NCBI GenBank assembly: GCA_020047715.1
Contig: JAIFNN010000069.1
Span: 1 to 48,003, forward strand
Reading direction: 5' to 3'
DNA from: Bacteroidota bacterium
GTDB taxonomy: Bacteria > Bacteroidota > Bacteroidia > Bacteroidales > GCA-2748055
DNA: 48,003 bases
This document shows, piece after piece, positions 43,735 through 48,003 of this stretch. How positions within the stretch are numbered: position 1 is the first letter of the stretch; every line of letters starts with the position of its first letter. Under the pieces are notes generated by a model. The model saw nothing but the letters and a program-made list of their open reading frames with translations, did not search any database and had not been told where the DNA came from. The position numbers were made by a program, and so were the translations under genes.

Positions 43735-46700
43735 ATGGAACGTACCAAAACCCATGGATCGCAATATGCCAGCAGTCTTATTGAAGCAAGTCTTGACCCG
43801 TTGGTAACAATAAATACCGAGGGAGAAATTACGGACATGAACCGGGCAAAAATTCTTATAACCGGAATGGAACGCAACGAGCTCCTGGGCACAAGTTTTT
43901 TCAGCTATTTCACCGAACCGAAGAAAGCACAACAGCTATATTTGGAGGTGTTTTCCAACGGAGTATTTTCGAGTACTCCTTTGACCATCCGACACAAAAA
44001 TGGCAGTTTGACAGATGTGTTGTTCAATGGGTCGATTTACAAGGATGGCAAAGGAAATGTTGTTGGAGCAGTGCTGGTGGCACGCGATACATCTGAACAA
44101 AAATGGGCAATAGAATTACGTGCGGCAAACAAGAAACTTGCTTTTCAAAATGATGAGAAGGAAAAAAGGGCTCAGGAACTGATCATTGCAAATAAGGAAC
44201 TCGTATTTCAAAACCAGGAGAAAGAAAAAAGAGCTGCTGAATTAATCATTGCAAATAAAGAACTTGCCTTTCAAAATAAGGAAAAGGAAAAGCGGGCTTC
44301 CGAGCTAAGTATCGCAAACAAAGAGCTCGCATTTCAGAATAATGAAAAGGGAAAAAGAGCGGGGGAATTGATCATTGCAAACAAGGAGCTTGTATTCCAA
44401 AATTCCGAAAAGAAAAAGCGGGCTGATGAACTAATCATTGCTGATAGGGAGCTTGACTTTCAGAACAAAGAAAAAGACAAGCAGGAAAAAGCAAATAGCG
44501 AACTCAGGGCATACAGTAATTCGGCAAATCTCGCTTCTCAGTATTCACTCAGTCTTATTGAAGCCAGTCGCGATCCACTTATAACAATCAGTCCCGAGGG
44601 AAAGATTACAGATATGAATGAAGCTCTGGCGAAAATTACAGGGATATCCAGGGAGAAACTTACCGGCACAGACTTTTTCGAATACTTTACCGAGCCAAAA
44701 ATGGCCAGAAAAGTGTATAAAAAAGTTTTTGCCAAGGGATCTGTGGCCGACTCTCCGCTTACGCTTCGTCATAAAAACGGTAAGCTTACCGATGTTTTGT
44801 TTAACGGATCGGTTTATAAGGACGACCGCGGCAATGTTATGGGTGTAGTGATAGTTGCAAGAGATGTAACGGCTCAAAAGGTCGCTTCGCACTATGCAAG
44901 GAGCCTTATTGAAGCAAGTCTTGACCCCCTTTTTACTATTAGTCCTGCAGGCAAAATCACCGACATGAATAATGCCTCTGTGAAAATCACGGGCGCGCCA
45001 CGCGAAAAATTAATAGGCTCAAACTTCTTCGACTATTTTACCAACTCCAATAAGGCAAGAAAGGTTTACAAGGAGGTCTTTGCCAAGGGTTTTGTTACTA
45101 ATTATCCGCTAACGATCAAAGACCATAAATTAACTGATGTTCTTTTCAATGGATCGGTTTATAAAGATGAACAGGGCAATGTGCTTGGCGCTGTTGTAGT
45201 TGCAAGGGACATTACCGAACAGAAAAGAGTGGCCAATGAACTTACAGAGGCCATTGTTTTTGCTGAACTGGCGACAGGACTGGCAGAGGATGCGAAGAGG
45301 AAAGCCGAAAAGGCTACCCAAATTGCAGAAAATGCAGTGAAGGCCAAACAGCAGTTCCTTTCCAATATGAGCCACGAGATCCGCACACCGATGAACGCTA
45401 TTATCGGGTTCACAAAAGTGGTTCTGAAAACAGACTTGTCAGCCAAACAAAGAGAATACCTGACAGCAATAAAAATGAGTGGGGATTCACTGATCGTGCT
45501 TATCAACGACATACTCGACCTGGCAAAAGTTGATGCAGGAAAAATGACCTTTGAAAAAGTCCCTTTCAAAATGGCCTTGTCCATTTCGGCAATGATTCAT
45601 TTATTTGAAACAAAAATTCAGGAGAAAAATTTAAAGCTTTTTAAGGAATATGATTCAAAGATTCCTGAAGTATTGGTTGGTGACCCTGTTCGTTTGCACC
45701 AGATAATTTTAAACCTTGTAAGCAACGCAGTAAAATTCACCAATAAGGGAAATATTACTGTAAGTGTTCGCTTGCTAAGTGAGGATAGCGAGAAAGTAAT
45801 TATTGAATTTTCTGTGAAGGACACCGGGATTGGTATCGCAGAGAATAAAATCGATAAGATATTTGAAAATTTCCAACAGGCATCAAGCGCCACTGCCAGG
45901 TTATACGGGGGTACTGGATTAGGCCTGGCCATTGTTAAGCAGTTGGTAGTACCGCAAGGCGGCACTATCTCTGTATCGAGCAAAATCGACAGGGGATCCG
46001 TGTTCAGTTTTGTACTTCCATTCTTAAAAACAAAAGCAGAAGCAGAGGAAGAACCCGGCGTTGAGGAACCGGATATGGAACCAAAAGATATCAAGGTGCT
46101 GGTGGTTGAAGACATTGCTCTAAATCAACTGTTAATGAGAACGTTACTTGATGATTTCGGATTTGAATGCGACATTGCAGCCAATGGGAAAATTGCGATC
46201 GATAAGCTTCAGTCAGCCCATTATGATATTGTGTTAATGGATTTACAGATGCCGGAAATGAACGGGTTTGAAGCAACGGAATATATCCGGAACAAGCTTT
46301 ACTCAAAAATTCCGATAATTGCTCTTACAGCGGATGTGACAACAGTTGATCTGGCCAAGTGCAGAGCTGTAGGAATGAACGATTATATTGCAAAGCCTGT
46401 GGATGAGCGATTGTTATACAGCAAAATTAACGAGTTGGTTAAGAAAAAACTCCTCCTTGCAAAAGCTAAAGATGATAATATCCTTACAGTCAAGCAGGTT
46501 AAATGCACTGATATGGGTTATCTGATGAGCCGAACAAAATCCAATCCGGAATTAATGATGCAGATGATTACGCTTTACCTGGAGCAAACACCGCCTTTAA
46601 TCAGCTCTATGAAAAAAGCTTTACGCGATAAGGATTGGGTGCTATTGCATGCAAGCGTGCATAAAATGATTCCTTCCTTTGCAATTGTGGGTATTAATCC

Positions 46701-46872
46701 AGACTTTGAAACCCTTGCAAGAAAAGTCAAGGATTATGCCGGGACTCAGTTAATGATTGAAGATGTTTCCGAAATTGTTCTTCAGATTGAAAAAGTCTGT
46801 GTTCAGGCATGTGTTGAGTTGCAAGAAGAGTTCAATAATATTAAAAAAAAGCAAAATGGTTCAGGAAAATAA
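43735..46872 (+). CDS. Hybrid sensor histidine kinase: PAS x3, coiled coil, HisKA-HATPase, REC, HPt
   Basis: The ATG at 43735 follows GGAGG, so I reject the track's upstream extension. The 1045 residues read: PAS 1 (about 8-122), a six-fold 21-residue coiled coil (127-252), PAS 2 (267-382), PAS 3 (384-500), HisKA with FLSNMSHEIRTPMNAII (His about 545), HATPase with LNLVSNAVKFTN and YGGTGLGLAIVK (to about 770), receiver VLVVEDIALNQ...DIVLMDLQMPEMNGFEA (785-905) and a C-terminal HPt (about 930-1030), whose VHKMIPSFAIVG carries the phospho-His. No membrane helix: it is a cytoplasmic phosphorelay kinase. Its 3' end overlaps the response regulator by 17 bp. Confidence 0.95.
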   Translation: MERTKTHGSQYASSLIEASLDPLVTINTEGEITDMNRAKILITGMERNELLGTSFFSYFTEPKKAQQLYLEVFSNGVFSSTPLTIRHKNGSLTDVLFNGSIYKDGKGNVVGAVLVARDTSEQKWAIELRAANKKLAFQNDEKEKRAQELIIANKELVFQNQEKEKRAAELIIANKELAFQNKEKEKRASELSIANKELAFQNNEKGKRAGELIIANKELVFQNSEKKKRADELIIADRELDFQNKEKDKQEKANSELRAYSNSANLASQYSLSLIEASRDPLITISPEGKITDMNEALAKITGISREKLTGTDFFEYFTEPKMARKVYKKVFAKGSVADSPLTLRHKNGKLTDVLFNGSVYKDDRGNVMGVVIVARDVTAQKVASHYARSLIEASLDPLFTISPAGKITDMNNASVKITGAPREKLIGSNFFDYFTNSNKARKVYKEVFAKGFVTNYPLTIKDHKLTDVLFNGSVYKDEQGNVLGAVVVARDITEQKRVANELTEAIVFAELATGLAEDAKRKAEKATQIAENAVKAKQQFLSNMSHEIRTPMNAIIGFTKVVLKTDLSAKQREYLTAIKMSGDSLIVLINDILDLAKVDAGKMTFEKVPFKMALSISAMIHLFETKIQEKNLKLFKEYDSKIPEVLVGDPVRLHQIILNLVSNAVKFTNKGNITVSVRLLSEDSEKVIIEFSVKDTGIGIAENKIDKIFENFQQASSATARLYGGTGLGLAIVKQLVVPQGGTISVSSKIDRGSVFSFVLPFLKTKAEAEEEPGVEEPDMEPKDIKVLVVEDIALNQLLMRTLLDDFGFECDIAANGKIAIDKLQSAHYDIVLMDLQMPEMNGFEATEYIRNKLYSKIPIIALTADVTTVDLAKCRAVGMNDYIAKPVDERLLYSKINELVKKKLLLAKAKDDNILTVKQVKCTDMGYLMSRTKSNPELMMQMITLYLEQTPPLISSMKKALRDKDWVLLHASVHKMIPSFAIVGINPDFETLARKVKDYAGTQLMIEDVSEIVLQIEKVCVQACVELQEEFNNIKKKQNGSGK
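44113..44490 (+). repeat. Six 63-bp direct repeats coding for a 21-residue coiled coil
   Basis: Inside the hybrid kinase the 21-residue unit EL(I/R)(I/A)ANKEL.FQN.EKEKRA repeats six times in register (residues 127-252). Each unit is exactly three heptads, with A, L and F at core positions. It joins PAS 1 to PAS 2 and should transmit a signal as a continuous coiled coil whose length can change by repeat slippage without breaking heptad phase. Confidence 0.9.
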
Positions 46873-47290
46873 AATTAAGCTTTTTCTGGTTGATGACGAT
46901 GAGTTGTATCTGAAGCTTCTGGAAATTGAACTTCTGGAAAATGCGGATTTGGTAATCGAAACTTACACAACGGGTGAGAATTGTATCCGTAACCTGGACC
47001 ACAATCCTGACCTTGTCGTCCTTGATTATCATCTCGATGGCGTTGAAAAAACTGCTATGAACGGTATTGAAGTATTGGATAAAATTAAGGCTTTCAACCT
47101 GAAGATCCCGGTTATTATGCTTTCAAGTCAGGATAAAATTGATGTGGCGGTCAATTGCATGCATCACAAAGCCTCAGAATATATCGTTAAAAGCGAAACT
47201 GCTTTTATACGTCTCCAACAATCCATGTCAAATATTTTTCATACTCAGAAAATAGAAAAGACATTAAGCTGGTATATGGAAAAGATGTAA
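46856..47290 (+). CDS. Single-domain response regulator
   Basis: I choose the ATG at 46856 (MVQENKIKLFLVDDDELYLKL), which overlaps the hybrid kinase by 17 bp and gives a 144-residue receiver; the longer track ORF only adds residues read from the kinase in another frame. Acidic pocket LFLVDDDE, phosphorylatable Asp in DLVVLDYHLDG (about 60), Ser/Thr in VIMLSSQDK (about 92) and Lys in SEYIVKSE (about 114) are all present. There is no output domain. It would accept phosphoryl groups from the neighbouring kinase/HPt and act by protein binding. Last gene before a terminator. Confidence 0.93.
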   Translation: MVQENKIKLFLVDDDELYLKLLEIELLENADLVIETYTTGENCIRNLDHNPDLVVLDYHLDGVEKTAMNGIEVLDKIKAFNLKIPVIMLSSQDKIDVAVNCMHHKASEYIVKSETAFIRLQQSMSNIFHTQKIEKTLSWYMEKM

Positions 47291-47327
47291 GCATATATCA
47301 ATTAAGCGTTTTAGTAAGGATTTCCCA

Positions 47328-47372
47328 CCCTGCTGTTTTTTGGCGTAAGCTAAAAATACAGCAGGGTTTTTT
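47328..47372 (+). terminator. Rho-independent terminator after the response regulator
   Basis: CCCTGCTGT and ACAGCAGGG form a 9-bp stem with a 21-nt loop, followed by TTTTTT. It ends the csbD to response-regulator unit, 37 bp after the last stop codon. Confidence 0.85.
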
Positions 47373-47381
47373 CAATGTGGG

Positions 47382-47442
47382 AATGATGTAACACTTTCCC
47401 ATAGTTGTGTAATGCTTTGCGCTTTAAACAGGTACACCTTTG
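47382..47442 (+). promoter_or_regulatory. Island regulon promoter, site C
   Basis: Direct repeats AATGATGTAA (47382-47391) and AGTTGTGTAA (47403-47412), 21 bp apart; CTTTG (47438-47442) lies 29 nt after the G of the second GTAA. The GTG start of the coiled-coil lipoprotein lies 31 bp downstream. The site begins 10 bp after the upstream terminator. Confidence 0.85.
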
Positions 47443-47473
47443 TGGTATTAATTATCACTAAATATTTATCCCC

Positions 47474-47935
47474 GTGAGAAAGATTTTTTTTTACCTGACT
47501 CTTATAGTTTTTCTAGTTGGATTTGTAGTTGTTGGCTGCCAGTCGAAAGACAAAAAAGTAGAGAGTGCCGAAAGCAAACTTCAAAATGCAGAGTTGAATT
47601 ACCGTAAAGCTTTAAAGAATTTTGAGGAAACAAAGAAGGATTCATTAAGTGATTTTGAACTTTTCAAAAACGATGTGGAAAGAAGTATTCTGGCGTATGA
47701 AATAAGTATCGCTAAATACAAAAAAGAAAACGAAAATGGGAGAACTCTGAACAAGGTGGAAAATCAAGCGAAGATGGCAGAGCTGGAGCAAAAAGTAGAA
47801 GTTCTTAAAGAGAAGTTGGTTAACTATAAAGACGATGAACATGACAAATGGGACATGTTCAGATCTGAATTTGTTCGTGACATGGAAGAACTTGGCAAAG
47901 CCTTAAGGGATTTTACAATTAAAAACAATTTCTAA
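47474..47935 (+). CDS. Coiled-coil lipoprotein, stress-protein-like
   Basis: The start is a GTG at 47474 (the nearest in-frame start for MRKIFFYLTLIVFLVGFVVVGCQSKDKK), giving a lipobox VVGC with Cys at about 22. The remaining 130 residues are a long charged coiled coil (KVESAESKLQNAELNYRKALKNFEETKK..., KMAELEQKVEVLKEKLVNYKDDEHDKWDMFRSEFVRDMEELGKALRDF). The tail resembles the sll1863-like stress proteins often found with CsbD and lmo0937-type genes; this family assignment is tentative. It lies behind site C and is followed after 41 bp by the next gene. Confidence 0.85.
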   Translation: MRKIFFYLTLIVFLVGFVVVGCQSKDKKVESAESKLQNAELNYRKALKNFEETKKDSLSDFELFKNDVERSILAYEISIAKYKKENENGRTLNKVENQAKMAELEQKVEVLKEKLVNYKDDEHDKWDMFRSEFVRDMEELGKALRDFTIKNNF

Positions 47936-47976
47936 ATCAGCTATATCAATTTTATTAATCAATTAAATCTAAAAAC

Positions 47977-48003
47977 ATGGGAAATCTACTTTATGTCATC
48001 GCG
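47977..48003 (+). CDS. lmo0937-like small membrane protein (3' end cut off)
   Basis: Only nine codons are in the window: MGNLLYVIA. That start is the typical beginning of the lmo0937-family small membrane proteins (about 50 residues, two hydrophobic segments), which commonly sit in Bacteroidota stress clusters. It lies 41 bp after the coiled-coil lipoprotein and probably belongs to its transcript. With nine residues the assignment rests on the match plus context. Confidence 0.6.

Noticed and set aside
1-48003. tRNA, rRNA, riboswitch or CRISPR genes
   Set aside because: None of the intergenic regions shows a cloverleaf, conserved rRNA block or known riboswitch core by eye; a covariance-model search would be needed to exclude small RNAs.

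Overview
The window comes from the chromosome of a Bacteroidota organism, most likely a Bacteroidales/Marinilabiliales-type anaerobe or facultative anaerobe. I infer this from a 2.5-kb-residue secreted protein with SprB-type repeats and a type IX secretion (T9SS) C-terminal sorting domain, a TTTG-N19-TAnnTTTG promoter of the Bacteroidota kind before rpsP, two pyrophosphate-type phosphofructokinases, a mutL-rhomboid-rhomboid gene order, head-GIN and SPOR lipoproteins, and many lipoboxes ending in SC(K/N). No rRNA, tRNA, CRISPR array, transposase or phage gene was found.

Layout. 1-9.3 kb: an ArsC-family end, a degenerate CAP-like lipoprotein, fumC, a STAND/AAA-type ATPase, a 58-residue winged-helix protein behind a perfect 13-bp palindrome, a DoxX-TIM barrel fusion, rpsP-rimM, a DUF4160/DUF2442 pair, a thioesterase and a head-GIN protein. 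9.4-12 kb: tsaC, a glycosyltransferase and dapD on the minus strand. 12-17.8 kb: a CPA2 antiporter, then a minus-strand zinc operon zur-yidD-znuA-znuC-znuB with a perfect 8-5-8 palindrome just before zur. 17.8-22.2 kb: two tandem PPi-type phosphofructokinases, a SPOR lipoprotein and a dihydroorotate-dehydrogenase-like protein. 22.2-27.9 kb: a minus-strand run of a small membrane protein, mutL, two rhomboids, a membrane-anchored EEP phosphatase/nuclease and a redoxin. 28-39 kb: gmhA, a lone E2 acyltransferase domain, yifB/comM and the giant T9SS protein.

39-48 kb is an accessory-looking stress and signalling island. It holds a broken Big_5/OmpA lipoprotein gene, two paralogous regulators (an HMA-like N-terminal domain joined to an AraC-type HTH), a cupin, a CsbD protein, small membrane proteins, a three-PAS hybrid histidine kinase with HPt, a single-domain response regulator, and a coiled-coil lipoprotein followed by an lmo0937-like membrane protein.

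The strongest new signal is in this island. Four transcription units share the same upstream architecture: two direct copies of a 10-bp element (consensus AATKRTGTAA) exactly 21 bp apart, followed by a CTTTG -7-like element exactly 29 nt after the GTAA of the second copy. The sites are at 39382, 41975, 42509 and 47382, and their spacing is identical to the base. This looks like an undescribed regulon. A reasonable inference is that one or both HMA-AraC proteins bind tandemly and activate at the -33 region. One unit (csbD to response regulator) would then include a regulator and the phosphorelay, giving a feedback circuit.

A second theme is a family of 8-bp tandem repeats (GRGGTRAC) found in three intergenic places. 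One array supplies the last codons of gmhA.
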